This document shows positions 32,901-40,407 of a stretch of 64,000 bases of DNA, piece by piece. The first letter of the stretch is position 1. Each line of letters opens with the position of its first letter. A program made the position numbers and the translations under genes. Origin of the DNA: CAIQJJ01 sp049325275. Its GTDB lineage: Bacteria; Chloroflexota; Anaerolineae; Anaerolineales; UBA4823. Where the stretch lies: assembly GCA_049325275.1 (NCBI GenBank), contig JBMOLU010000045.1, positions 1 to 64,000 on the forward strand. The letters are read 5' to 3'. The notes under the pieces were generated by a model. It saw only the letters and a program-made list of their open reading frames with translations, was not told the DNA's origin and ran no database searches.

Positions 32901-34749
32901 CGTAGTTGTTGCGGCTGACGTTGTGTGCGAGGAAGCCGGCCGGGGTGGCGTGGCTGAACTGCACCGTGGATGCCACGCCGATGGCGAAGCCGTGGTCGCT
33001 GCGCAGGGTCTCGGCGATGGTGGTCAGCGAGCCGGTGATGGGGTCGCCGGGCAGCCAGGCGATGTTCCCGTCGTCGGTCTTGTGCCCGGTCGAAAGCGCC
33101 GTGGCCGCCGAGGCGGAGTCGGTGGCCTTGGTCATCAGGTAGGCGTCGTGCGCCCCGCCGCCGACGAAGAACGGGCCAGCGGCGGCCGGATAAGGAACGG
33201 CCCCACCCGCCGCGGGATCGTACCCGATGGCCGGGTCGAAGGTGAGCGGGTCGTAAGCAGGTTGGCCGGCTGCCGTCGCGTATTTGTTATACGCGGTCAC
33301 ATCCCAGGTAGATGCGTAACCGGCCCAGCCATTGCCCAAATCTCCCCAACCGTGCCAGGCGAGGGCATGATCGGCGCCGTAGAGGTAGCGGCTGGCGGCG
33401 ATCTCGTGTCCGATGTTCATGCCGTCGCCGATGAAGAGGATGATATGGGTCGTGCCGGCTGCGGCAGCATCCATCATCACCTGATAAATCTGCGTGTTGT
33501 CGACGATCTGGGTGCCGCTGTACCAATCGCCGGCGTAGGCGGTGAACAGGTCGGCATTGCTGCCGCGTGCCGACAGCGTAACCAGTTCGTTGGTGTGGTT
33601 GTCGGTGCGGTAGGTCACTTCGCCGTTCGGGTAGAGCCAGGCGCCGCCGTGACTGCCCGCTGTTTCACCGGCGATTTGTGCTGGCAAATCGCCCAGGCCG
33701 AGCGGATAGGGCAGGCGCATGTAGCTGTTGGAGTGGTCGGATGTGACGATGATGAGGGTGTCAGCCCAGGACGGGCCGCCTGGCTGGTCGATGAAGGCTT
33801 CGGCGGTCTTGACGGCGGTGTCGAGGTCCCAGAGGCCGCCGATCATGCTGGCGAAGTCGTTGTCGTGGTTGGCCCAGTCGATGTCGCCCTGTTCGAACAT
33901 GGCGAAGAAGCCGTCGGCTTCCTGGTCGAGTACGTCCAGGGTTGCGGTGACGACATCGGCCAGGAGGGGGTTCTCGGTGCTGCCCTGGGTGATGGCGGGG
34001 GCGCCTGGGGCATCGGCAGGGATGTGATAGTCGAAGTTGCTGCCGTCGCCGCCGAAGACGCCGATCAGGCGGTCGCCGTTGTCGAGGTCGACGGCTGCGG
34101 CCTGGGCGAGGAGAGCGTCGCCGCCATCGACACCGGGGGTGCGTGTGACGATGTGGGTGTAGGTGATGGCCTGGTTGATGTGCAGCCAGGTGGCTTCACC
34201 ACCGACGTACTTGTACTCGCCGCCGTTGAAAGCGGGGTGCCCGCCGCCGATGACGACTTCGGGTTGGGTGGTGTTGATGATCTCGTTGGCGATGGCGGCG
34301 TAGTTGTTGCGGCTGACGTTGTGTGCGAGGAAGCCGGCCGGGGTGGCGTGGCTGAACTGCACCGTGGATGCCACGCCGATGGCGAAGCCGTGGTCGCTGC
34401 GCAGGGTCTCGGCGATGGTGGTCAGCGAGCCGGTGATGGGGTCGCCGGGCAGCCAGGCGATGTTCCCGTCGTCGGTCTTGTGCCCGGTCGAAAGCGCCGT
34501 GGCCGCCGAGGCGGAGTCGGTGGCCGGTTCTTTTCCGCCGAGCCTGGTCAGAAAGTAGGCGTCGCGGCCGGTTTCACTTTCCAGTGCCGCAGCCGGAGAT
34601 GATGTTTCCGCTTCCGGCGCCGCCCATGCCGGTGAATGCGGGGCAGCCAGGTTGGTAAAGAGCAGGCTGATGAGAATTAAGAAAGAAAGCAGGGAATAGG
34701 CTGGATGGCTTTTGAACATGAACGACTCCTTGAGATGTAAGATAGGCAA
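29962..34749 (-). CDS. Giant secreted alkaline phosphatase with duplicated, permuted parts and a choice-of-anchor I domain
   Basis: A 1595-residue exported protein (signal SLLSFLILISLLFTNLAAP). Alkaline phosphatases have an N part with the metal ligand in GDGM and a C part with the nucleophile Ser in TDSAS. Here the order is C1 (TDSAS near 76, to about 394), N1 (ILFIGDGMN near 440), C2 (TDSAS near 541), N2 (IVLFVGDGMN near 904). So N1-C2 is a normal phosphatase, while C1 has lost its own N part and N2 its own C part; the two could pair as a permuted enzyme. C1 and C2 are encoded by 811 nearly identical base pairs. Residues about 1100-1595 form a propeller-like choice-of-anchor I domain (ESIALGTLDGHTYAFIGLER). 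The tail is YQVFLPLVRK. Pho boxes at 34801-34850 precede it. Confidence 0.88.
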   Translation of the reverse strand: MPILHLKESFMFKSHPAYSLLSFLILISLLFTNLAAPHSPAWAAPEAETSSPAAALESETGRDAYFLTRLGGKEPATDSASAATALSTGHKTDDGNIAWLPGDPITGSLTTIAETLRSDHGFAIGVASTVQFSHATPAGFLAHNVSRNNYAAIANEIINTTQPEVVIGGGHPAFNGGEYKYVGGEATWLHINQAITYTHIVTRTPGVDGGDALLAQAAAVDLDNGDRLIGVFGGDGSNFDYHIPADAPGAPAITQGSTENPLLADVVTATLDVLDQEADGFFAMFEQGDIDWANHDNDFASMIGGLWDLDTAVKTAEAFIDQPGGPSWADTLIIVTSDHSNSYMRLPYPLGLGDLPAQIAGETAGSHGGAWLYPNGEVTYRTDNHTNELVTLSARGSNADLFTAYAGDWYSGTQIVDNTQIYQVMMDAAAAGTTHIILFIGDGMNIGHEIAASRYLYGADHALAWHGWGDLGNGWAGYASTWDVTAYNKYATAAGQPAYDPLTFDPAIGYDPAAGGAVPYPAAAGPFFVGGGAHDAYLMTKATDSASAATALSTGHKTDDGNIAWLPGDPITGSLTTIAETLRSDHGFAIGVASTVQFSHATPAGFLAHNVSRNNYAAIANEIINTTQPEVVIGGGHPAFNGGEYKYVGGEATWLHINQAITYTHIVTRTPGVDGGDALLAQAAAVDLDNGDRLIGVFGGDGSNFDYHIPADAPGAPAITQGSTENPLLADVVTATLDVLDQEADGFFAMFEQGDIDWANHDNDFASMIGGLWDLDTAVKTAEAFIDQPGGPSWADTLIIVTSDHSNSYMRNRQWLGAGDLPEQVWVAADGEWQYPGGEITYQSTGHTNELVSLWARGMGAERFAAYAGSWYANDNIVDNTQIYQVMLAAAEDLGVKHIVLFVGDGMNIEHEIAASRYLYGVDQGLAWHDWRNLNDGWGGYASTWDVTTYNVYASLAGAPAYDANTFDPLVGYDPMQGGSAPFRLQPSHADLEAWPQSLYIELESGNALTETVTVTKTGSSNVTWQWLEDPTVDWLAADPAGGVIAYDGAVELPVQVNAAGLEAGFYRTNLTFNNPFGDIVIPVVLKVRSSGETPTASNAITLNLLGSYRPGIKGASEIVTFDPENDLLYVTNGISSTLDVLRITGIATVFTPTLVASIDLSPYGAGVTSVAYHDGLIAAAVPANPKTDNGVVVLMQDGVMISVTVGALPDMLTFTPDGSKLLVANEGEPNDDYDIDPEGSISVIDVTGGISGTAQSDVTQLGFTAFNTPAAIDPRIRIYGPHASVAQDLEPEYIAVSADSTMAWVTLQENNALAVVDLTEMTITDLVALGTKDWSALGLDASDRDDAINITNWEVLGLYEPDGIAAYTVLSTTYLVTANEGDARDYNGFSEEARIKDLSLDPERYPTAYADTIQSNAALGRLKTTTVTAAGDSNLYTFGGRSFSIWNGTDGELVYDSGADFERIIAAQHPNLFNADSGESEAVDTRSDDKGPEAESIALGTLDGHTYAFIGLERSAGGVMVYDITNPQAPTFVCYIPSAAGDISPEGIKFIPAAQSPTGTPLLVLAHELTGSTTIYEISVEQTDYQVFLPLVRK
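32317..33127. repeat. 811-bp direct repeat in the alkaline phosphatase gene, copy encoding C2
   Basis: This stretch is repeated at 33715-34525 with a constant offset of 1398 bp. The one difference I found is T at 32374 versus C at 33772. It encodes TDSAS...DHSNSYMR of the phosphatase C part. No transposase or terminal inverted repeats are present, so it is an intragenic duplication or gene conversion. Confidence 0.9.
33715..34525. repeat. 811-bp direct repeat in the alkaline phosphatase gene, copy encoding C1
   Basis: The partner of 32317-33127. The near identity at silent positions shows that the duplication is recent or kept equal by conversion. Sequence just outside both ends differs. Confidence 0.9.
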
Positions 34750-34800
34750 GTATCGCCCTTGAAACCGGCTTTTTGCCGCTTTTCATGGTATCAAACCAGC

Positions 34801-34850
34801 CTTAAGGGAATGTTTCCGGCAAGTTAACTTTGCTTTTAATTTGGGTTAAT
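34801..34850 (+). promoter_or_regulatory. Pho box in front of the alkaline phosphatase
   Basis: Five hexamers in exact 11-bp steps: CTTAAG (34801), GTTTCC (34812), GTTAAC (34823), TTTTAA (34834), GTTAAT (34845). The site begins 52 bp in front of the phosphatase start at 34749 and lies in the 315-bp divergent region shared with the gene at 35065. Confidence 0.7.
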
Positions 34851-34903
34851 AACTTCGAGCCTGCCTGATGGCCGCAACCTGTCTCTCGGTCAATTAAGAA
34901 GAC

Positions 34904-34942
34904 GTTTACCGAACCTTAACGCGTTGTTGGATGATGTTTAAC
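34904..34942 (+). promoter_or_regulatory. Pho box in front of the GT-B/RNase H pair
   Basis: GTTTAC (34904), CTTAAC (34915), GTTGGA (34926, weak) and TTTAAC (34937) are 11 bp apart. It lies 122 bp before the start codon at 35065. Together with the box at 34801 it suggests that both divergent units respond to phosphate. Confidence 0.6.
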
Positions 34943-35064
34943 AATGCACCTGTACAATGGCGAGGAAAGTGAGGAACACGGATTGAATACGTGCTCCGTT
35001 TCTATGCCTGCGAACGGGCAGAATCCGGACAGCCATTTCATCCCTGTTCCAAAAGGAGTGTGGC

Positions 35065-36096
35065 ATGGCGCAGAACATTCTCTTCATCGGCGGCTCGCTC
35101 AACCAGACCACACAGATGCACCAGATCGCCCAGCATCTGAGCAGTCACAACTGCTTCTTTACCCCGTTTTACCTGGAAGGGATTGCAGACCAGCTTTTGC
35201 GCACTGGCCTCTTTAAGTTTTCGGTGCTCGGGTGGCGGCATCATCTGGATACGGTCCAGTATCTGAAAAACAACCACCTGCCAACCGACCCCGGTGGCAA
35301 CGGACGCGACTATGATCTGGTCGTAACGTGCACCGACCTGGTCGTGCAGGCCAACGTCCGTCAAAAACGTTTGCTGCTGGTGCAAGAGGGGATTACCGAA
35401 CCGGAAGGCAAGCTGTATCGTTTGTGGAAGGCGCTTCCTTTTCTTCCCCGCTATATCGCCAATACGGCCACGGTGGGCCTTTCCAACGCTTACGACTTGT
35501 TCTGTGTGGCATCCGAAGGGTATCGCAACCTTTTCATCCGTAAAGGGGTGCGCCCGGAGAAAATGGCCGTCACGGGCATTCCCAATTTCGACAACTTGAA
35601 AAGCTACTACGACAACGATTTTCCCCACCGGGAATATGTGTTGGTCGCGACAACCCCTTACCGCGAGACGCTGCGCGGCGACCGGCGTCGTGCCTTCCTC
35701 GAACGCTGTGTGCAGATCGCCAACGGGCGGCCGCTGATCTTCAAGCTGCACCCGCTGGAAAATGCTGCCCGCGCCTCACGAGAGATTCGCCGGGCGGCCC
35801 CCGACGCATTGATCTTCACCCACGGCAACGTCAACCCGATGATCGCCAATGCAGCCACCGTGATCACGCAGCAATCGACCTGCACCTTTGTGGCCCTGGC
35901 GTTGGGTAAGGAGACCTTCACTTATCTCGATCAGGAAGAACTGCGCCGCTTGATGCCGATCCAGAATGGCGGCACGTCGGCACAGAATATTGCTTTAGCC
36001 TGCGGGCGGTTGTTGCAAATCCCAATGCCGGTGTTGATGCAAAGACGCCGCTATGCTGTTTCACCGGTGCAGTGGGGGAGGGCGGATGTGTCGTAA
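35065..36096 (+). CDS. GT-B-like protein of the CDP-glycerol glycerophosphotransferase/capsule type, Pho-associated
   Basis: A 343-residue soluble protein. The N-terminal FIGGSLNQTTQMHQIAQHL and the later ATTPYRETL, GRPLIFKLHPLENA and TVITQQSTCTFVALALGKETF are the patterns of the second Rossmann domain of GT-B enzymes such as CDP-glycerol glycerophosphotransferases and UDP-GlcNAc epimerases. No exact family is claimed. The gene follows Pho boxes and is divergent from the alkaline phosphatase, so it could replace phosphate-rich envelope polymers or lipids during starvation; that is inference. RNase H follows after 15 bp. Confidence 0.65.
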   Translation: MAQNILFIGGSLNQTTQMHQIAQHLSSHNCFFTPFYLEGIADQLLRTGLFKFSVLGWRHHLDTVQYLKNNHLPTDPGGNGRDYDLVVTCTDLVVQANVRQKRLLLVQEGITEPEGKLYRLWKALPFLPRYIANTATVGLSNAYDLFCVASEGYRNLFIRKGVRPEKMAVTGIPNFDNLKSYYDNDFPHREYVLVATTPYRETLRGDRRRAFLERCVQIANGRPLIFKLHPLENAARASREIRRAAPDALIFTHGNVNPMIANAATVITQQSTCTFVALALGKETFTYLDQEELRRLMPIQNGGTSAQNIALACGRLLQIPMPVLMQRRRYAVSPVQWGRADVS

Positions 36097-36111
36097 AAAA
36101 GGAGGTCACAC

Positions 36112-36681
36112 TTGTACGTCTTACAATTTGACGGCTTGTATCGGGAGGTGGAAGAACATTCGGGGGGTGGGATTCATGCCGGGTGGATGAGTTATGGTTG
36201 GTTGATCTACAGGCGGGGAAAATCGATTGCTCGCGGGTTGGGGGTTTTTGCCAGGCGAAAATATGCTGGATCGAGTATTGCCGAATACCTGGCGTTGATT
36301 GACGGCCTGGAAGCTCTGAGCGATTTGAATGCCCAGGATGCCCATATCGAAATTCGTGGCGATGCCAAGTGTGTGCTGGATCAGATGGCAGGGCGGGCTA
36401 ACGTGACATCGCTGTCCACGCGCAGCCTGTACCGGCAGGCCTCAAAACTGGCCGGCGCTTTTGCGCACATCGAGTGGCATTGGGTGCCGCGACGTGAAAA
36501 CCATGCCGCCGATTCGCTGACCCGCCAGGCCATTCGCCGCTTGCATGGCTTTCCGGCTACGTACCGCAGCGCGCTGGATTCGCTGGCACACCCGGCGCGC
36601 GGACGTGCCTCAAGCCTGCTTCCTATCTTGGATTTGCGAGTTTTCCACTTTGGGCAGGCGGGTTTGTTAACTTCTGCTTAA
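36112..36681 (+). CDS. RNase HI-like nuclease
   Basis: A 189-residue protein with the RNase H fold and all four acidic active-site residues: FDG (Asp7), SSIAEYLALIDGL (Glu), EIRGDAKCVLDQM (Asp) and RRENHAADSLTRQA (Asp). The start codon is TTG at 36112, supported by GGAGG six bases upstream; there is no nearby ATG. The C-terminal 45 residues lie outside the domain. It is in an operon with the GT-B-like gene behind Pho boxes, and it may recycle nucleotides from RNA/DNA hybrids under phosphate limitation. Its last bases overlap the next Pho box (36666-36704). Confidence 0.82.
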   Translation: MYVLQFDGLYREVEEHSGGGIHAGWMSYGWLIYRRGKSIARGLGVFARRKYAGSSIAEYLALIDGLEALSDLNAQDAHIEIRGDAKCVLDQMAGRANVTSLSTRSLYRQASKLAGAFAHIEWHWVPRRENHAADSLTRQAIRRLHGFPATYRSALDSLAHPARGRASSLLPILDLRVFHFGQAGLLTSA

Positions 36682-36704
36682 CAAATGGAAAACTTTTGGT
36701 AAAG
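36666..36704 (+). promoter_or_regulatory. Pho box and -10 element of the solute-binding/VWA operon
   Basis: Four hexamers in exact 11-bp steps: GTTAAC (36666), CTTAAC (36677), GAAAAC (36688), GTAAAG (36699). A consensus -10, TATAAT, lies at 36742-36747, 37 bp downstream, and the operon starts at 36784 (or 36763). Confidence 0.65.
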
Positions 36705-36783
36705 GTTTTGCCGGGACACTTCCTTTACACCGTGTGGTGGATATAATCCAGACACCCTTTTGATGGTTAGCCTTTTTGTACTG

Positions 36784-37992
36784 ATGCACACCCCTCGTCT
36801 TAACTTGTTCTTGCTCTTCGTCTACGCTGCGGCCAGTTTGGTGGTATTGGTTGCAGCGTTTCTTTTCCCACCCTTCCGCCAGGTGGCATATGCTCCGTTG
36901 CGCGAACTGGTCATGCCTCCGCCCGCTCCTGTCGTCATCGAGGTCTTGTATTCGACCGAAAAAGAAGCCTGGCTTAACGAGATCATTCAGGACTTCGAAG
37001 CCCAAGAGTTCCGCATCGATGGCCATCCGATCGAAATACGCCTGGAAAAAATGGGATCGCGCGAGATCTACCTCGCCGTGCTGGACGGCACACGTAAGCC
37101 GGATGTGATCAGCCCGGCCAGTTCGCTGCAAATCGCCATCTTGCAGGATCAATCGGCGGCGCAGTCGGGCAGGGCGATCGTCAACCCATCCGACCCGGCG
37201 GACTGCCGTTCTGTGCTAACGACGCCGCTGGTGGTGGTGGCCTGGCAGGAGCGCGCCGATGTCCTGTGGGGGGGAAATCCCAACGGCAATATGTGGTTGC
37301 GCTTACAGGATGCCGTCACCCAACCGGAAGGCTGGAATGCCTACGGCCAGCCGGAATGGGGCTACGTCAAATACGGCCACACCGATCCGCTTAAGTCGAA
37401 CAGCGGTTTCATGGCCGTTTTGCTGATGACCTACAATTATTTCGGAAAAACCAGCGGGCTGACCGCTGAAGACATTCTCTCCAACCAGGATTATCGGGAC
37501 TGGTTCCTGGCTTTCGAACAGAGCATTTCGCAGTTCGAGTACAGCACCGGGCCGTTGATGCAAAAGATGGTTTCTTATGGCCCCAGTACCTACGATATGG
37601 TGGCCGTCTACGAGGCAACCGCCATCGAACAGGCCGAGAATGCCGTCGGGCGTTATGGCGAGTTGCGCGTCTACTACCCGCCGGCCACGGTGTGGAGTGA
37701 CCATCCTTTTTGCATCCTGGATGCCGATTGGGTTACCCCCGATAAACAACGCGCCGCCCAGGCCTTCATCGATTACCTGTTGACGGAGGATGCCCAACAA
37801 AGCGCCCTGGTGCAGTATGGCTTTCGCCCGGCGCTGGCCGGCATTCCCCTGGTGCAGGCAGGCAGCCCGTTCGAACGTTATGCTGCCAATGGCCTGCGCG
37901 CCGACCTGTCCGGCCTTCCCACGGTAGAAGTCCCGCCCGGTCACGTGCTCGCCACCCTGCTCGATTTCTGGACCCGCAACGTGCAAAGGTAA
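36784..37992 (+). CDS. Membrane-anchored extracellular solute-binding protein
   Basis: A 402-residue protein with an N-terminal membrane anchor (LNLFLLFVYAAASLVVLVAA) rather than a lipobox. The outer part has the type II binding-protein fold (VVIEVLYSTEKEAWLNEII, DVISPASSLQIA, YGHTDPLKSNSGFMAVLL, WSDHPFCILDADWVTPDKQR). It is a paralogue of the N-terminal half of the next gene. The ATG at 36784 is preferred, although ATG 36763 is also in frame; neither has a strong ribosome site. The Pho box suggests phosphate or a phospho-compound as ligand, but the residues do not match PstS. No permease gene is adjacent, so it is probably a receptor and not a transporter part. Confidence 0.75.
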   Translation: MHTPRLNLFLLFVYAAASLVVLVAAFLFPPFRQVAYAPLRELVMPPPAPVVIEVLYSTEKEAWLNEIIQDFEAQEFRIDGHPIEIRLEKMGSREIYLAVLDGTRKPDVISPASSLQIAILQDQSAAQSGRAIVNPSDPADCRSVLTTPLVVVAWQERADVLWGGNPNGNMWLRLQDAVTQPEGWNAYGQPEWGYVKYGHTDPLKSNSGFMAVLLMTYNYFGKTSGLTAEDILSNQDYRDWFLAFEQSISQFEYSTGPLMQKMVSYGPSTYDMVAVYEATAIEQAENAVGRYGELRVYYPPATVWSDHPFCILDADWVTPDKQRAAQAFIDYLLTEDAQQSALVQYGFRPALAGIPLVQAGSPFERYAANGLRADLSGLPTVEVPPGHVLATLLDFWTRNVQR

Positions 37993-37998
37993 GCGACG

Positions 37999-39672
37999 AT
38001 GGATAAAAAACTTTCTGCAATTTTCTCGTGGATGCTGATTCTCTCCCTGCTGATCTCGGCTTGCCAGTCGATTCCGGCCCTGGGCAAGTCTGTGACCGTG
38101 AGCATCGTGTACGGTTCGGAAAAGCAAGCGTGGCTCGAGCCGCTGGTACAGGAATACAACGCCGCCGGGCACAAGACGGCAGAAGGGACCGTCATCAAGG
38201 TCGAAGCCACACCGATGGGGTCGATTGAATCGGTGGAGGCGATCCTTGACGGGACGTTGCAGCCGACCGTATGGAGTCCGGCTTCTTCCGTATACATTCC
38301 GGTGGCCAATGCAGAATGGGCCAAAAGCCATACCGGCGATCTGGTGGACGCCAGCGCGCCCGATCTGGTGCTCAGCCCGGTCGTGATCGCCATGTGGGAG
38401 CCGATGGCGCGTGCCCTCGGCTGGCCCGACAAGGCCCTGGGCTGGCGAGATATTGCCGAACTGGCCACCTCGAAAGATGGTTGGGAAGCCTATGGCTTTC
38501 CGGCATGGGGTGCCTTTCAGTTTGGGCACACACACCCCGAATACAGCAACAGCGGCCTGGTTTCCGTCCTTGCTGAGGCTTACGCCGGCGCCGGCAAGCA
38601 GCGTGGCCTGACACTGGCCGATATCAACGATCCGGCCGTCAGCCAGTTTATGGCCCAGGTGGAAAGCAGCGTGATCCACTACGGCACGAGCACCGGTTTC
38701 TTCGCCGAGCGAATGTTCGAGCGCGGACCTTCCTACCTGAGCGCGGCGGTGCTCTACGAAAACCTGATCGTCGCTCAGGAGAGCAAACGCCTTGCCGGCC
38801 AGAGCAATCAGACCCAGGTCGTGGCCATTTACCCCAAGGAAGGCACGTTCTGGTCGAATCACCCGTATGCGATCCTCAACGCGCCCTGGGTGACGGCAGA
38901 ACAACGCGCCGCCGCCGATGACTTCCAGGCCTTCCTGCTCGATAAACCCCAACAACAGCGCGCCATCGCGTTGGGCTTTCGCCCGGCCGACCCGTCCATC
39001 CCGCTGGCGTCGCCGCTGGATGCCCAGCACGGGGTCGACATCAACCAACCCCAATCCATCCTGGAAGTGCCGCCGGTGGCGGTGATTGCAGGCATTGGAA
39101 AGCTTTGGGAGCAGACCAAAAAACCGGTCGATCTGGTGGTCGTTATGGACATTTCCGGCAGCATGAAGGGCGACAAGATCTCCGCCGCACGCGAGAGCCT
39201 GAAGCAGTTTATCCGCCTGCTCGACGATCGCGATCGCCTGGAGATCATCCTTTTCAACTCCGAAATGACCGTTCTGACCGATCTGTCGCCCGTCGGTGAG
39301 AAGCGCGAGAACGTGCTTGCCAACGTAGGGGGCATCTTCGAGCGGGGCGGCACACGCCTGTACGATGCCGTGGAGATGGCTTACCAGGAGTTGGATGCCA
39401 AAGGCGACCCCGAACACATTCGCGGCATTGTCGTGCTATCGGATGGGGTGGATACCGAGTCGCAGACGCCGCTGCCAGGGATCATGCAGATGTTGCAAAC
39501 CGGCAGTGAAGAAAGCGGCGGCAATTCGATCAAACTCTTCACCATCGGTTTCGGTGAGGATGCCGACAAGCAAACGCTGGTTTCGATGGCGGAAGCCACC
39601 GGCGGCAAGCAGTACGACGCCTCACCTGAAAACATCATCAAAATCTACGCCGAAATTGCTACGTTCTTTTAG
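37999..39672 (+). CDS. Solute-binding/VWA fusion lipoprotein
   Basis: A 557-residue lipoprotein (LLISAC lipobox near 22). Residues about 30-360 are a type II solute-binding domain homologous to the preceding protein (IVYGSEKQAWLEPLVQEYN, SPASSVYIPVA, FGHTHPEYSNSGLVSVL, WSNHPYAILNAPWVTAEQR). Residues about 375-550 are a von Willebrand A domain with a complete MIDAS (DISGSMKGDKIS, later TRLYDAV and LSDGVDT). VWA domains bind protein partners through a metal ion, so this looks like a ligand sensor coupled to a protein contact on the cell surface. It begins 6 bp after the previous gene and is followed by a membrane coiled-coil gene 2 bp later. No assigned system with this order is known to me. 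Confidence 0.85.
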   Translation: MDKKLSAIFSWMLILSLLISACQSIPALGKSVTVSIVYGSEKQAWLEPLVQEYNAAGHKTAEGTVIKVEATPMGSIESVEAILDGTLQPTVWSPASSVYIPVANAEWAKSHTGDLVDASAPDLVLSPVVIAMWEPMARALGWPDKALGWRDIAELATSKDGWEAYGFPAWGAFQFGHTHPEYSNSGLVSVLAEAYAGAGKQRGLTLADINDPAVSQFMAQVESSVIHYGTSTGFFAERMFERGPSYLSAAVLYENLIVAQESKRLAGQSNQTQVVAIYPKEGTFWSNHPYAILNAPWVTAEQRAAADDFQAFLLDKPQQQRAIALGFRPADPSIPLASPLDAQHGVDINQPQSILEVPPVAVIAGIGKLWEQTKKPVDLVVVMDISGSMKGDKISAARESLKQFIRLLDDRDRLEIILFNSEMTVLTDLSPVGEKRENVLANVGGIFERGGTRLYDAVEMAYQELDAKGDPEHIRGIVVLSDGVDTESQTPLPGIMQMLQTGSEESGGNSIKLFTIGFGEDADKQTLVSMAEATGGKQYDASPENIIKIYAEIATFF

Positions 39673-39674
39673 CC

Positions 39675-40391
39675 ATGCGTTCGCCGTTTGTTACCGCCCT
39701 TCTGAACCCGGCCAATCTGGCCATGCTGGCACTTTCGGTCGCCGCAGGTTTGTGCGCCGCCTGGTGGTTGTTCCCCTTGGGCCTGCTGCTGTGGTCGATC
39801 ATGTTCTTCGTGATCCTGCGTGACCCCGCCCTGCGCATGAAACAGGCCATCGAGACACGCGCCTCGTTGGCCTATCGCTTTCAACAACGCTTCGATCGCA
39901 TCGAACGCAGCCAGGTGGCTTTGAACAACGGCCTGATATCAGCGTCCTCATCGCTGAAGCAGTCATTATCCCCGGTGCAAGAAGCCGTCAATGCTCTGGT
40001 GGAACAGGCTTACCAGGCGTGCCTGCGCATGACGGCCCTCGAAAACCGCCGCCTGGTCTTGCAGCGCAGCCAAAACCTGACGGAAGAGATGGCACTGATC
40101 GACGCCAAAATCCTGTCGGCTCACGATCTAAAGGTCAAACAGCAATACGAAGAGTCGCGCGCCGCTTTGCAGGAACGCATCAACAAGTTCCAGGCAACAT
40201 CAGCGGTGCTCGATCAATTCGAAGCGCAGCTCATCAGCCTGGATAACGATCTGAGCAGCATCGTCACCGAAACCATTCACCTGCAAACATTGGGCAAGAA
40301 GGCTTCGGGAGAGGGGGTGACTGCCTTGCTGGCGCAGGTGCGTGTGCAGCAAAAAGAACTGGCCGAGTTCGACAGGCGCATGAACGAATAG
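39675..40391 (+). CDS. Membrane protein with long cytoplasmic coiled coil
   Basis: A 238-residue protein with two N-terminal helices (NLAMLALSVAAGLCAAWWLF and LGLLLWSIMFFVIL) and then about 180 residues of heptad-rich coiled coil (IETRASLAYRFQQRFDRIERSQVAL...LLAQVRVQQKELAEFDRRM). It starts 2 bp after the VWA fusion stop, completing a three-gene operon. It could transmit a signal from the two surface binding proteins or act as a scaffold. No family is recognised. Confidence 0.75.
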   Translation: MRSPFVTALLNPANLAMLALSVAAGLCAAWWLFPLGLLLWSIMFFVILRDPALRMKQAIETRASLAYRFQQRFDRIERSQVALNNGLISASSSLKQSLSPVQEAVNALVEQAYQACLRMTALENRRLVLQRSQNLTEEMALIDAKILSAHDLKVKQQYEESRAALQERINKFQATSAVLDQFEAQLISLDNDLSSIVTETIHLQTLGKKASGEGVTALLAQVRVQQKELAEFDRRMNE

Positions 40392-40407
40392 GAAAGACGA
40401 GCGGGGG

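Noticed and set aside
32317..34525. The 811-bp repeats as insertion sequences
   Set aside because: No transposase, terminal inverted repeats or target duplications; the repeat boundaries fall inside the phosphatase frame.
31759..34602. A 947-residue open frame on the plus strand, opposite the alkaline phosphatase, and a 682-residue one at 45500-47548 opposite pstS
   Set aside because: They are antisense shadows caused by high GC and repeated coding DNA; their amino acid composition (Val/Gly/Asp-rich) matches no family, while the opposite strand encodes clear enzymes with ribosome sites.
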